A stretch of DNA of 13,612 nucleotides from DASPKO01 sp035628055 (GCA_035628055.1 DASPKO010000008.1:1-13612); one strand, 5' to 3'. Shown: positions 1-6,843, counted from the first letter of the stretch. A program made the numbers and translations. Notes: a model not told the origin generated them from the sequence alone.

Positions 1-1
1 G

Positions 2-349
2 CGGCTGGACATCGGCCAGGCCATCGCCGTCCGCGAACGCGACGTGATCGCCGTCGAGGCCGTCGAGGGGACCGACCGGATGATCGAGCGCGTCGGGCAC
101 CTGTGTCGCACGCCCGGGTGGACGCTCTGCAAGGGGGCCCGCGCCGGGCACGACCGGCGCTCGGATGTTCCCACCGTCGGACTGCAGACGATCGAGAACC
201 TGCACCGGCATGGCGGTCGCTGCCTGGCCCTGGCGGCGGGCGACGTGATCATGCTCGACAAGCCCGAGATGCTCGACCTGGCCGACCGCCTGGGGATCGC
301 GATCGTGGGCGTGCCCCAGGCGGGCCTGTCGCCGGCGCCGGGCGTGTAG
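2..349 (+). CDS. lpxI: LpxI-type UDP-2,3-diacylglucosamine pyrophosphatase, C-terminal part (5' end outside window)
   Basis: LpxI hydrolyses UDP-2,3-diacylglucosamine to lipid X and UMP in lipid A synthesis, replacing LpxH in many bacteria. The frame is open from base 2 and 115 residues are visible. They match the C-terminal domain of the LpxI (formerly DUF1009) family: LDIGQAIAV at the left edge, then AVEAVEGTDRMIERVG, a basic segment with HDRRSDVPTVGLQTIENL (family consensus close to QD-R-D-PTIG-QTI), and a closing part with AGDVIMLDKPEML and ADRLGIAIVGV. Family members are about 270-290 residues, so roughly the N-terminal 60% lies to the left. A GTG at 44 is internal to the conserved domain and is not the real start. 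lpxA lies 4.7 kb downstream on the same strand, not adjacent as in alphaproteobacteria. The family call is confident; the completeness of the gene cannot be judged. Confidence 0.9.
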   Translation, partial: RLDIGQAIAVRERDVIAVEAVEGTDRMIERVGHLCRTPGWTLCKGARAGHDRRSDVPTVGLQTIENLHRHGGRCLALAAGDVIMLDKPEMLDLADRLGIAIVGVPQAGLSPAPGV

Positions 350-468
350 CCGGACCCGCTCCCGGCTCGACGTGGGCCCCGCCGGAGGTTGGTACGCACG
401 CACGTGACGCGGTCTCCTCGCGTCCCCCCGCGTTGGCTGCGTGGCTCTGTGGCGTTCGAGCCGCGCGC

Positions 469-474
469 AGGAGG
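469..474 (+). promoter_or_regulatory. Shine-Dalgarno AGGAGG deciding the start of the TlyA-like gene
   Basis: A perfect AGGAGG lies 5 nt upstream of a GTG at 480. An upstream in-frame GTG at 441 has no such site, and the residues between the two (MALWRSSRAQEAP) are unlike the family. This supports 480 as the start. Confidence 0.75.
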
Positions 475-479
475 CCCCG

Positions 480-1094
480 GTGCCCGCCGATCCCGAACAT
501 GCGTACGCCTCGCGGGGCGGGCTCAAGCTCGCCCACGGGCTGCGCGCCCTGGGCGTGAGCCCCGCCGGGCTCCGCTGCGCCGACTTTGGGTGCAGCACCG
601 GCGGGTTCACCGACTGCCTGCTCCAGCACGGCGCCGCCCGGGTCCAGAGCATCGACACGGGCTACGGCGTGCTGGCCTGGCGGCTCCGGAGCGACCCGCG
701 CGTGGTCGTCCGCGAGCGCACCAGCGCCCTGCACGCCCAGCCGCCCGAGGGAGGCGTGGACCTGGTCGTGATGGACATGGGCTGGACACCGCAGCGGCTC
801 TGCGTGCCGGCGGCCCTGCGCTGGCTGGGCCCGGAGGGGCGCATCCTCACACTCGTCAAGCCCCACTATGAACTCGGGCCGGAGGAGAGGCACCTCCTCC
901 GCCGCGGCGTGCTGGCGCCCGAGGAGGCCCGCCGCGTCGCGGCCCGAGTCCTCGACCAGATGCCGGGCCTCGGGGCCGCCGTGCTCGGGTCGGTGGAATC
1001 CCCGATCACCGGCAGCCGCGGCGCCCGCGCCGGGAACCTCGAGGTGCTGGCGCTGCTCAGGCCCGCACGCCGGGAACCGTCTTCCACGGCGTGA
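480..1094 (+). CDS. TlyA/FtsJ-like rRNA (ribose-2'-O) methyltransferase lacking the S4 domain
   Basis: The 204-residue product matches the methyltransferase domain of the TlyA family (2'-O-methylation of rRNA with S-adenosylmethionine). It has the family opening SRGGLKL at residues 11-17, the SAM-binding loop DFGCSTGGFTDCLLQ (35-49), ERTSAL (79-84), MDMGWTPQ (98-105), LVKPHYELG (125-133) and a terminal SPITG plus GNLEVLALL. K16, D99, K127 and E188 fit the K-D-K-E tetrad of RrmJ/FtsJ-type 2'-O-methyltransferases. TlyA proteins are usually about 250-280 residues because they begin with an S4 RNA-binding domain. Here SRGG comes ten residues after the start, so that domain is absent. The usual DVSF(I)S stretch is replaced by DMGWT. 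The GTG start at 480 is chosen for its AGGAGG. The last 38 bp overlap the end of obgE on the other strand. The rRNA target is unknown; a related nucleic-acid or small-molecule substrate is possible. Confidence 0.82.
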   Translation: MPADPEHAYASRGGLKLAHGLRALGVSPAGLRCADFGCSTGGFTDCLLQHGAARVQSIDTGYGVLAWRLRSDPRVVVRERTSALHAQPPEGGVDLVVMDMGWTPQRLCVPAALRWLGPEGRILTLVKPHYELGPEERHLLRRGVLAPEEARRVAARVLDQMPGLGAAVLGSVESPITGSRGARAGNLEVLALLRPARREPSSTA

Positions 1095-2103
1095 GCTTCG
1101 GGTTCAGCTCCGTCCACAGCCGCTCGAGCAACTGGCGCGTGCCCGTCCCGGTCGCCCCGCTGAGCAGGAGGACGTCCTGGGGGCGGTCGATCCCCAGGTC
1201 GCGCAGCAGGTCGCGCCGAGCCCGCTCGCGCTCCGGATCGTCGAGCAGATCGATCTTGTTGAGCACGATCAGCTCGCGGCGCTCGGCTAGCGCGGCCGAG
1301 TGCGCCTCCAGTTCGGCCCGGATCGCCCGGTAGTTGTCCGCGGGGGCCGATCCGTCGGGCGGCGCGGCGTCGAGCAGGTGCACGAGGATCCGCGTCCGCT
1401 CGATGTGCCGCAGGAAGTCCAGCCCGAGCCCCGCCCCCTTGCTGGCCCCGCGGATCAGCCCCGGGATGTCCGCGAGCACCAGGCGCCGCTGGGCATCGAG
1501 CGCGGCGATCCCGAGCTGCGCCGAGAGCGTGGTGAAGGGGTAGTCGGCGATCTTCGGGGTCGCGTCGGTCACCGCCGCCAGCAGGGTGCTCTTGCCGGCG
1601 TTGGGCATGCCGACCAGGCCCACGTCGGCGATGAGCTTGAGCTCCAGGCGCAGATGGCGCTCCTCGCCGGGCTCGCCGGGGGTGGCGGTCTTGGGCGCCT
1701 GGTTGGTCGAGCGCTTGAAGTGCTCGTTGCCCCATCCCCCGCGCCCGCCCTTGGCGATCACCACCGACTGCCCCGGTGCGCTCAGGTCGTGCAGGAGCGC
1801 GCCGGTGTCCTGGTCGTACACCAGCGTGCCCGGCGGGACCAGGATGGTGCGGCTCGGCCCGTCCGCCCCGTGCATCTGCTTGCCCTTCCCGGGCTCCCCG
1901 CTGGGGGCCGACCACTCGTGGGCGTGCCGGAAGTCGAGCAGCGTGCTGACGTTGTCGTCCGCCCTGAGGACGACGTCGCCCCCCCGGCCCCCGTCGCCCC
2001 CGTCCGGGCCTCCCTTGGGAACGTACTTCTCGCGCCGGAACGAGACGACGCCCGGGCCCCCGGAGCCCGCGCGCACCTTGATGATCGCCTGGTCGATGAA
2101 CAC
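1057..2103 (-). CDS. obgE: GTPase Obg (ribosome assembly and stringent-response GTPase)
   Basis: Obg is an essential slow GTPase that binds the 50S subunit during assembly and links it to growth and (p)ppGpp state. The 348-residue product has the glycine-rich Obg fold at residues 1-158 (FIDQAIIKVRAGSGGPGVVS, FRREKYVPKGGPDGGDGGRG, GGRGGWGNEHFK) followed by the G domain. Visible G motifs are GMPNAGKST (165-173, G1), YPFTT (188-192, G2), DIPG (212-215, G3), NKID (282-285, G4) and SGATG (315-319, G5). It ends soon after the G domain, so there is no OCT or acidic C-terminal extension as in Bacillus or E. coli Obg. I chose the GTG at 2103 because FIDQA is the family N-terminus. The open frame extends to 2271, but that part lies within lipB. 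The start is 43 bp downstream of the lipB stop and probably shares its transcript. A clear Shine-Dalgarno is not seen; TACCCT ends 5 nt before the GTG. Confidence 0.96.
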   Translation of the reverse strand: MFIDQAIIKVRAGSGGPGVVSFRREKYVPKGGPDGGDGGRGGDVVLRADDNVSTLLDFRHAHEWSAPSGEPGKGKQMHGADGPSRTILVPPGTLVYDQDTGALLHDLSAPGQSVVIAKGGRGGWGNEHFKRSTNQAPKTATPGEPGEERHLRLELKLIADVGLVGMPNAGKSTLLAAVTDATPKIADYPFTTLSAQLGIAALDAQRRLVLADIPGLIRGASKGAGLGLDFLRHIERTRILVHLLDAAPPDGSAPADNYRAIRAELEAHSAALAERRELIVLNKIDLLDDPERERARRDLLRDLGIDRPQDVLLLSGATGTGTRQLLERLWTELNPKLTPWKTVPGVRA

Positions 2104-2146
2104 GCCGGAGGGTAGGTGCGCCTCCCCCCGCGCCCGGCGGAGAGGT

Positions 2147-2908
2147 CTAGCGGCGGTCGCCGACCGTGCCGGGAGTCGCCCCCATGCCCGGGCGCCTCGC
2201 GCCCAGCAGGCTCCCGAGCGACGCCGCCAGCGCGCGCCCGACCGTCGCCATGTCCGGGCAGCGGTCGCCAAGCTCGCGCCGCAGGCTCGTCACCCCGCGG
2301 CCCGCCAGCCCGCACGGCACGATGAGCCCGAAGTGCTCGAGATTGGTGCTGACGTTGAGCGCGAGGCCGTGCAGGCACACACCGCGGCGCACGCGGATGC
2401 CCATGGCGCAGAGCTTGCGCGCCCCGGAGCCGGCGGTTGCCCCGCACGCGCCCCCATCAGCGTCCGCCCCTCCACCGACCCAGACACCGGTGGCGCACGG
2501 ATCACGGTGCGCCATCACGCCGAACGCGGCGCACGAGTCGATCACCGCCTGCTCGAGCAGGCGCAGATAGTCGTGGATTCTCAGGCCGAGCTGATGAAGG
2601 TCCAGGATGGGATACGCGACGAGCTGCCCGGGGCCGTGGTAGGTAATGTCCCCTCCCCGGTCGGTCTCGGCGAGGGTGACGCCGGCCCGGGCGAGCTCGG
2701 CCGGGCTTGCCAGCAGGTGCGCGCGCGCTGCGGGGCGCCGCGAGACCGTGATCACCGGGGGCGCATGCTCGACGAACATCAGCGAGCCCGGCACCAGCGC
2801 CCCCGCGGCCCGCGCCGCCAGAAGTTCTTCGGCGGCCTCGACTTGCCGCGCGTACGCCTCCGCGTAGCTCATCTGGCCAAGCTCGATGACCCGGAACCGC
2901 TCCGTCAC
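2147..2908 (-). CDS. lipB: Octanoyl-[acyl-carrier-protein] transferase LipB
   Basis: LipB moves octanoate from acyl carrier protein to lipoyl-domain lysines, the first step of endogenous lipoate assembly in the cytoplasm. The 253-residue product shows the signature RGGDITYHGPGQLVAYPI (84-101), the catalytic-lysine segment ARKLCAMGIRV (163-173, K165), LHGLALNV (179-186) and GLIVPCGL (194-201) with the acyl-carrying cysteine C199, followed by GVTSL. A Gly/Ala-rich insertion of roughly 18 residues at about 146-163, containing an extra cysteine, separates GVWV from the catalytic lysine; LipB usually has only a few residues there. The start is the GTG at 2908, giving MTERFRVIELG, a normal LipB N-terminus. 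No Shine-Dalgarno precedes it. Instead a promoter-like TTGGCC-N18-TAGAGT ends 6 nt before the GTG. LipA is not in the window. obgE follows 43 bp downstream. Confidence 0.95.
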   Translation of the reverse strand: MTERFRVIELGQMSYAEAYARQVEAAEELLAARAAGALVPGSLMFVEHAPPVITVSRRPAARAHLLASPAELARAGVTLAETDRGGDITYHGPGQLVAYPILDLHQLGLRIHDYLRLLEQAVIDSCAAFGVMAHRDPCATGVWVGGGADADGGACGATAGSGARKLCAMGIRVRRGVCLHGLALNVSTNLEHFGLIVPCGLAGRGVTSLRRELGDRCPDMATVGRALAASLGSLLGARRPGMGATPGTVGDRR

Positions 2909-2914
2909 GGACCG

Positions 2915-2944
2915 ACTCTACGGGTCGCGGTGCGCCCCGGCCAA
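2915..2944 (-). promoter_or_regulatory. Sigma-70-like promoter of lipB, leaderless geometry
   Basis: Read on the minus strand, TTGGCC (plus 2939-2944) is followed by an 18-nt spacer and TAGAGT (plus 2915-2920), then six bases and the lipB GTG at 2908. The hexamers resemble TTGACA and TATAAT. Transcription would be expected to start at or next to the GTG, giving a leaderless mRNA. This is inference from sequence only. Confidence 0.55.
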
Positions 2945-2983
2945 ATCGGGCAGAGTGCCATCGTGGTCCGCTCCGCCCGGCGG

Positions 2984-2989
2984 TACCGT
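2984..2989 (+). promoter_or_regulatory. Candidate -10 element TACCGT for the sugar dehydrogenase
   Basis: TACCGT ends 6 nt before the ATG at 2996, the same geometry as at lipB, lpxA and rpe. No good -35 hexamer is visible 17-18 nt upstream. The element lies in the 87-bp divergent region shared with lipB. Confidence 0.35.
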
Positions 2990-2995
2990 GGCCGC

Positions 2996-4522
2996 ATGGT
3001 GCCTCCTGTCATCGGCGGCCTCATGTTCCGGACCGCCTTGGTCGCCGGGCTCGTCGCCGGAAACCTTCTCGCGGCCGGCTGCTACGGCCTGCGCGCGTCG
3101 TCGGGAGGGGGGCAGACCAAGCTCGCCGCGCCGACGGCGGGCCGCGCCGAGCTCGCCCGCCACCTCGATCCCGCCGACATCGCGCTCCCGCCCGGGTACC
3201 GCGCCCGCGTGATCGCCAGCGGACTCACCTTCCCAACGGGCCTGGCCGTCGACGACCGCGGCACGCTCTACGTCGTCGAGTCGGGCTATGCCTACGGCGA
3301 GGTCTTCACAACCCCGCGCCTGCTCCGCGTCGAGCCCGACGGTCGCACGGCCGAGCTGGCTCGGGGCGAACGCGCGCACGCGCCCTGGAACGGCGTCGAC
3401 TTCTACCAGGGGTCCTTCTTCATCGCCGAAGGCGGGCAGCTCGAGGGCGGGCGGATTCTCCGCGTCGATCCGGACGGGTCGTCCCATGTGCTCATCGACC
3501 ATCTTCCCAGCGTGGGCGACCACCACACCAACGGGCCCCGGGTCGGCCCCGACGGGCTCGTCTACTTCGGTCAGGGCACCGCGACCAACAGCGCCGTGGT
3601 GGGCGAGGACAACCACCAGTTCGGTTGGCTGGCCCGGCATCCCGAGTTCTGCGACATCCCGGGGCGCGACGTCCGCCTGGCGGGTGTCAACTACACGACC
3701 GCCGACCCGCTCCGCGGCCGCGGCCAGGCCGTGACCGGAGCGTTCCTTCCCTTCGGGACTCCCAGCGAGGCGGGGCAGGTCATCCCCGGGCGCGTGCCCT
3801 GCACCGGGGCGATCATGCGCGTGCCGCCGGCCGGGGGCGAGGCGGAACTGGTCGCGTGGGGGCTGCGCAACCCCTTCGGCCTGGCGTGGAGCCCGGAGGG
3901 CGGGCTGTATGTGACCGAGAACTCCTTCGACGACCGCGGCTCGCGCCCGGTCTGGGGAACCGGCGACGTGCTCTGGAAGATCGAGCCCGGGCGCTGGTAC
4001 GGCTGGCCCGACTACTTCGCCGGCGAGCCCCTGAGCCACGGCGATCGGTTCCAGCCCCCGGGCAAGCGGCGTCCTCAGCGTCTCCTGGCCGAAGACCCGG
4101 GCAAGGTCCCCAAACCGGCCGGGGTGCTGGGCGTGCATTCGGCGAGCACCGGCCTGGACTTCTCGACCTCTCCGGCCTTCGGTCACGTCGGCGAGGCCTT
4201 CATCGCGCAGTTCGGCGACATGGCGCCCGCGGTGGGCAAGGTTCTTGCTCCCGTCGGATTCCGGGTGGTGCGCGTCGACCCGCGCTCCGGCGCCGTCGAG
4301 GAGTTCGCCGCCAACGCCGGCGACAGGGTTGGCCCCGCCTCCCGGTTCGGCGGGGGGGGCCTGGAGCGGCCCGTCGCGGTGCGCTTCTCTCCGGACGGGC
4401 GCACGATGTACATCGCGGATTTCGGGATCATGACGGTGACCAAGCAGGGCCCGCAGCCGCGCCCGGGCACCGGCGTGGTCTGGGCCATCACGCGCGACGA
4501 CGCGGGGGGGCGCCGGCCATGA
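2996..4522 (+). CDS. PQQ-dependent sugar (sorbosone-like) dehydrogenase family lipoprotein
   Basis: The 508-residue product belongs to the soluble glucose dehydrogenase/sorbosone dehydrogenase beta-propeller family, which oxidises sugars or related alcohols/aldehydes with PQQ outside the cytoplasm. It starts with a hydrophobic signal ending in the lipobox LAAGC (C29), so it is probably membrane-tethered. Family landmarks are PPGYRARVIASGLTFPTGLA (65-84), GDHHTNGPRVGPDGLVYFGQG (around 174-194, with H177 the likely catalytic histidine), WGLRNPFGLAWSPEGGLYVTE (around 288-308, the GxRNxxG cofactor motif) and a closing blade ERPVAVRFSPDGRTMYIADFG. Start choice: ATG 2996 fits the TACCGT spacing; ATG 3023 gives a shorter, equally plausible signal peptide; neither has a Shine-Dalgarno. 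The frame is open for 1.4 kb upstream, but that part lies antisense to lipB and obgE. The stop overlaps the next start (ATGA), and that gene encodes a cytochrome c, a natural electron acceptor. The substrate is unknown, and PQQ use is inferred from the family. Confidence 0.85.
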   Translation: MVPPVIGGLMFRTALVAGLVAGNLLAAGCYGLRASSGGGQTKLAAPTAGRAELARHLDPADIALPPGYRARVIASGLTFPTGLAVDDRGTLYVVESGYAYGEVFTTPRLLRVEPDGRTAELARGERAHAPWNGVDFYQGSFFIAEGGQLEGGRILRVDPDGSSHVLIDHLPSVGDHHTNGPRVGPDGLVYFGQGTATNSAVVGEDNHQFGWLARHPEFCDIPGRDVRLAGVNYTTADPLRGRGQAVTGAFLPFGTPSEAGQVIPGRVPCTGAIMRVPPAGGEAELVAWGLRNPFGLAWSPEGGLYVTENSFDDRGSRPVWGTGDVLWKIEPGRWYGWPDYFAGEPLSHGDRFQPPGKRRPQRLLAEDPGKVPKPAGVLGVHSASTGLDFSTSPAFGHVGEAFIAQFGDMAPAVGKVLAPVGFRVVRVDPRSGAVEEFAANAGDRVGPASRFGGGGLERPVAVRFSPDGRTMYIADFGIMTVTKQGPQPRPGTGVVWAITRDDAGGRRP

Positions 4523-4971
4523 ACCACCGCCCGCGTTCCGGGCTCCCGGCTCGCGCCGCGCTCGGCCTCGTCCTGCTCCTCCTGCCCGGGTGCGGGAGCG
4601 CCCGGCGCAGCGAGAACGTCATGCGGCCCGCCTACGCGCTCACGGTCGACCCCGGGCATGCCGGGACCCGAGCCGCCGGCACCGCCGGCCGGGGCACCGA
4701 GCCGGCCAACCAGGCAATCCTGCGCGGGCAGCGCGTCTTCATGCGCCACTGCAACCAGTGCCATCCCGGGGGTATGGCCGGCCTCGGCCCCGCGCTCAAC
4801 AACTTTCCCGCCCCGGGCTTCCTCGTGAAGTTCCAGGTCCGGCGTGGCCTGGGAGCCATGCCCGCGTTCGACGCGAACAAGATCCCCAACGACGACCTCG
4901 ACGCCCTGGTCGACTACGTCATGGCGCTCCGCCAGGGGCCCGTGCTCGGGACCGCCTCGACGGGCGGGTAG
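4519..4971 (+). CDS. Small cytochrome c lipoprotein, probable electron acceptor of the upstream dehydrogenase
   Basis: The 150-residue product is a monoheme c-type cytochrome. It has an N-terminal signal with lipobox LPGC (C25; the following glycine does not suggest inner-membrane retention), a linker rich in Gly/Ala/Thr (about 45-65), the heme-binding CNQCH at residues 78-82 and a C-terminal GAMPAF in which M114 is the likely axial ligand. The family ending is also present: PNDDLDALVDYVMALR. The ATG overlaps the dehydrogenase stop by 4 bp (ATGA), so the two are almost certainly translated together. Together they look like a tethered sugar-oxidation module passing electrons from PQQ to heme and on to the respiratory chain. 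The electron-transfer pairing is inference. Class I cytochrome c membership is clear from CxxCH and size. Confidence 0.88.
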   Translation: MNHRPRSGLPARAALGLVLLLLPGCGSARRSENVMRPAYALTVDPGHAGTRAAGTAGRGTEPANQAILRGQRVFMRHCNQCHPGGMAGLGPALNNFPAPGFLVKFQVRRGLGAMPAFDANKIPNDDLDALVDYVMALRQGPVLGTASTGG

Positions 4972-5013
4972 ACAGCTCCGGGCGGCCGGGTGCTCGCGGA
5001 CCGGGGTCCCGAA

Positions 5014-5019
5014 TAGGAT
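5014..5019 (+). promoter_or_regulatory. Candidate -10 element TAGGAT for lpxA
   Basis: TAGGAT ends 6 nt before the lpxA ATG in the 54-bp gap after the cytochrome gene. No purine-rich Shine-Dalgarno lies between it and the ATG, so if used it would give a leaderless mRNA. The -35 region is not recognisable. Confidence 0.4.
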
Positions 5020-5025
5020 GGCCCC

Positions 5026-5874
5026 ATGCCGGAGATTCACCCGACGTCCATGGTCGGCCCGGAGTGCGAGCTGGCCGGCGATGCCCGCGTGGGCCCCTAC
5101 TGCGTGCTCACCGGGGCGGTCCGCCTCGGGCCCGGCGTGCGGCTCCTGGGCAACGTCTATCTCAACGGCCCGGTCACGATCGGGGCCGGGACCATCGTCT
5201 ACCCCTTCGCCTGCGTCGGCTATGAGCCGCAGGACTACAAGTTCGGCCCCGGGCAGCGCAGCGCCGGGGTGGTCGTGGGCGAACGGTGCATCATCCGCGA
5301 GCACGCCACCGTGCATTCGGCGAGCAACGAGCAGACTCCCACGCGGATCGGCGATCGCGTCTTCATGATGGTGGGCTCCCACGTGGCCCACGACTGCACG
5401 ATCGGGAACGACGTGGTGATGGTCAACGGGGCCGCCGCGGGCGGGCACGCCACCGTCGGCGACCGGGCCGTGCTCGGCGGGAACGCGATGATCCACCAGC
5501 ACTGCCGGATCGGGCGCCTGGTGATGATGTCCGGGGACTGCGCCGTCACGCTCGACGTCCCCCCCTTCTGCATGGTGCACGAGCGGAACCGCGTCGGCGG
5601 CCTGAACCTGGTGGGCCTGCGCCGCGGCGGCATCCCGCGGGCCCAGATCAGCCTGCTCTCCAAGGCCTTCCGCGAGGTGCTGCGCCGCCCGGTCCCGCGC
5701 GACGTGGCGGTCGCCCGCCTGCGCGAGCTGGGCGCCGAGTGCCCCCCCGCGGTCGAGCTCGCCGAGTTCATCGAGTCGAGCGTCCGCGGCATCGTGCCCG
5801 GCATGGGGAAGGCCCCCCGCGGCTCGCGCACCGCCGCCGCCACCGCCGCCGAGCTCCAGGAGCAGGCGCCGTGA
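5026..5874 (+). CDS. lpxA: Acyl-[ACP]--UDP-N-acetylglucosamine O-acyltransferase LpxA
   Basis: LpxA transfers a 3-hydroxyacyl chain from ACP to the 3-OH of UDP-GlcNAc, the first step of lipid A synthesis. The 282-residue product starts with MPEIHPTSMV, the usual LpxA opening, and continues as a left-handed beta-helix of hexapeptide repeats to about residue 180. Landmarks are YEPQDYKF (66-73), IREHATVHSAS (90-100), SHVAHDCTIGNDV (118-130) with H122 aligning with the catalytic H125 of E. coli LpxA, MIHQHCRIG (155-163), LDVPPF (176-181), then NLVGLRRGGIPRAQISLLSKAFREV of the helical C-terminal domain. This is a full-length enzyme with a slightly long Ala/Glu-rich tail. Its GTGA stop region overlaps the start of the MBL gene. 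The substrate UDP-GlcNAc may come from the UAP1-type enzyme at 9447-10907. lpxC, lpxD and fabZ are not in the window. Confidence 0.96.
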   Translation: MPEIHPTSMVGPECELAGDARVGPYCVLTGAVRLGPGVRLLGNVYLNGPVTIGAGTIVYPFACVGYEPQDYKFGPGQRSAGVVVGERCIIREHATVHSASNEQTPTRIGDRVFMMVGSHVAHDCTIGNDVVMVNGAAAGGHATVGDRAVLGGNAMIHQHCRIGRLVMMSGDCAVTLDVPPFCMVHERNRVGGLNLVGLRRGGIPRAQISLLSKAFREVLRRPVPRDVAVARLRELGAECPPAVELAEFIESSVRGIVPGMGKAPRGSRTAAATAAELQEQAP

Positions 5875-6800
5875 CGGTCGTCGCTCCCGATCGCCCGGGC
5901 CTGCGCGCCGAGCTGTGCGTGCTGGCGAGCGGGTCTGGGGGCAACTGCTCCGTGCTGGCGGTGGAGCAGGGCGGCACGCGCCGCGTCTGCCTCATCGACC
6001 TGGGGCTCTCCCCGCGCCGCACCGAGCTCCTGCTCGCGGAGCGCGGGCTGGGACTGCACGACGTCGACGACGCCATCCTCACCCACCTCGACGACGACCA
6101 TTTCCACCGCGGATGGGTCCGCGCCCTGCCCCGGCACGCCACCCTGCGCGTCCACGCCCGCCACGCCGCCCTCGACGACTGCTTCGGGCTCTTCGGACGC
6201 CTCCCCTGCCAGTTCGAGGCCGGCTTCGTGCTCCGCTGCGGCGCGGGCGTGCGCGCCCTGCTGGCCGCCCACGACCGCGCCGGAGTCTCGGCCCTGCGCG
6301 TGGACTTCGCCGGGCCCCCCGCCTGCGCCCTGGGCTTCGCCACCGACCTAGGCCGCGTCACCGACCCGCTCGTCGGCCTGCTCGCCGGCGTCGACGTCCT
6401 GGCGATCGAGAGCAACTACTGCCCGAAGATGCAGGAGGAGTCCGGCCGGCCCTGGTTCCTGCGCCGGCGCATCACGGGCGGCGCCGGGCACCTGAGCAAC
6501 CTCGAGGCTCTCGAGGCGATCCTCCGCATCGGCCCCGGGGAACACGTCGTGCTCCTCCACCTGTCCCGGCAGTGCAACTGTCCGGAGCTGGTCGCCTCGC
6601 TCCACGAGGGCGCCGACTACGCGGTGACCATCACCAGCCAGACCCACCCGACCCGCTGGGTGCGCATCGGCCAGCGGCACGAGGTCCTCCGCGAGCCCGT
6701 CCGGGACGCCGACCGAGTTCCCGAGGAGTCCCACGCGGCGCCCGCCGAGGGAGAGCTGGTCGGTTCCGGCGTGCCCGTGCTGCGAAGCCCCGACGCGTAA
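5871..6800 (+). CDS. YycJ/WalJ-like metallo-beta-lactamase-fold hydrolase with altered metal motif
   Basis: The 309-residue product resembles the YycJ/WalJ branch of the MBL superfamily. It has LASGSGGNCSVLAV (18-31), LIDLGLSPRR (41-50), ILTHLDDDHFHRGW (69-82), LLAAHDRAG (130-138), GFATDLGRVT (155-164), AIESNYCPKM (178-187), GGAGHLSNLEA (203-213) and LLHLSRQCNCPE (228-239). The central motif is T-H-L-D-D-D-H, so the second histidine of the canonical HxHxDH is aspartate (D74). H72, D76, H77, H134, D159, H207 and H230 remain as candidate ligands. The GTG start at 5871 overlaps the lpxA stop by 4 bp (GTGA), so it is probably translationally coupled to lpxA. The last 40-50 residues after the MBL domain are low-complexity. 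YycJ/WalJ members are implicated in nucleic-acid processing or cell-wall coordination, but the substrate here is unknown. The fold is confident; the subfamily is moderately so. Confidence 0.8.
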   Translation: MTVVAPDRPGLRAELCVLASGSGGNCSVLAVEQGGTRRVCLIDLGLSPRRTELLLAERGLGLHDVDDAILTHLDDDHFHRGWVRALPRHATLRVHARHAALDDCFGLFGRLPCQFEAGFVLRCGAGVRALLAAHDRAGVSALRVDFAGPPACALGFATDLGRVTDPLVGLLAGVDVLAIESNYCPKMQEESGRPWFLRRRITGGAGHLSNLEALEAILRIGPGEHVVLLHLSRQCNCPELVASLHEGADYAVTITSQTHPTRWVRIGQRHEVLREPVRDADRVPEESHAAPAEGELVGSGVPVLRSPDA

Positions 6801-6843
6801 CCCCGGCGCCGCCGCCGGGCGCGCCGCGGGCCCCCGGTCCATC

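Noticed and set aside
1586..2995. Long open extension upstream of the sugar dehydrogenase
   Set aside because: It runs antisense to obgE and lipB, whose protein motifs are unambiguous. The dehydrogenase has a lipoprotein signal that must be N-terminal.
2918..4186. 422-codon minus-strand open frame antisense to the sugar dehydrogenase
   Set aside because: Its translation is low-complexity Gly/Ala/Arg-rich with no recognisable motif, and the plus strand carries a clear beta-propeller enzyme. GC-rich codon use opens antisense frames.
3023..4522. Alternative ATG 3023 for the sugar dehydrogenase
   Set aside because: It gives a valid lipoprotein signal, but the TACCGT spacing seen at sibling genes favours ATG 2996. 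Kept as an alternative only.
4183..5580. 465-codon minus-strand open frame over the cytochrome and lpxA
   Set aside because: It is His/Gly/Ala/Val-rich shadow sequence with no domain, and it lies opposite two well-identified genes.
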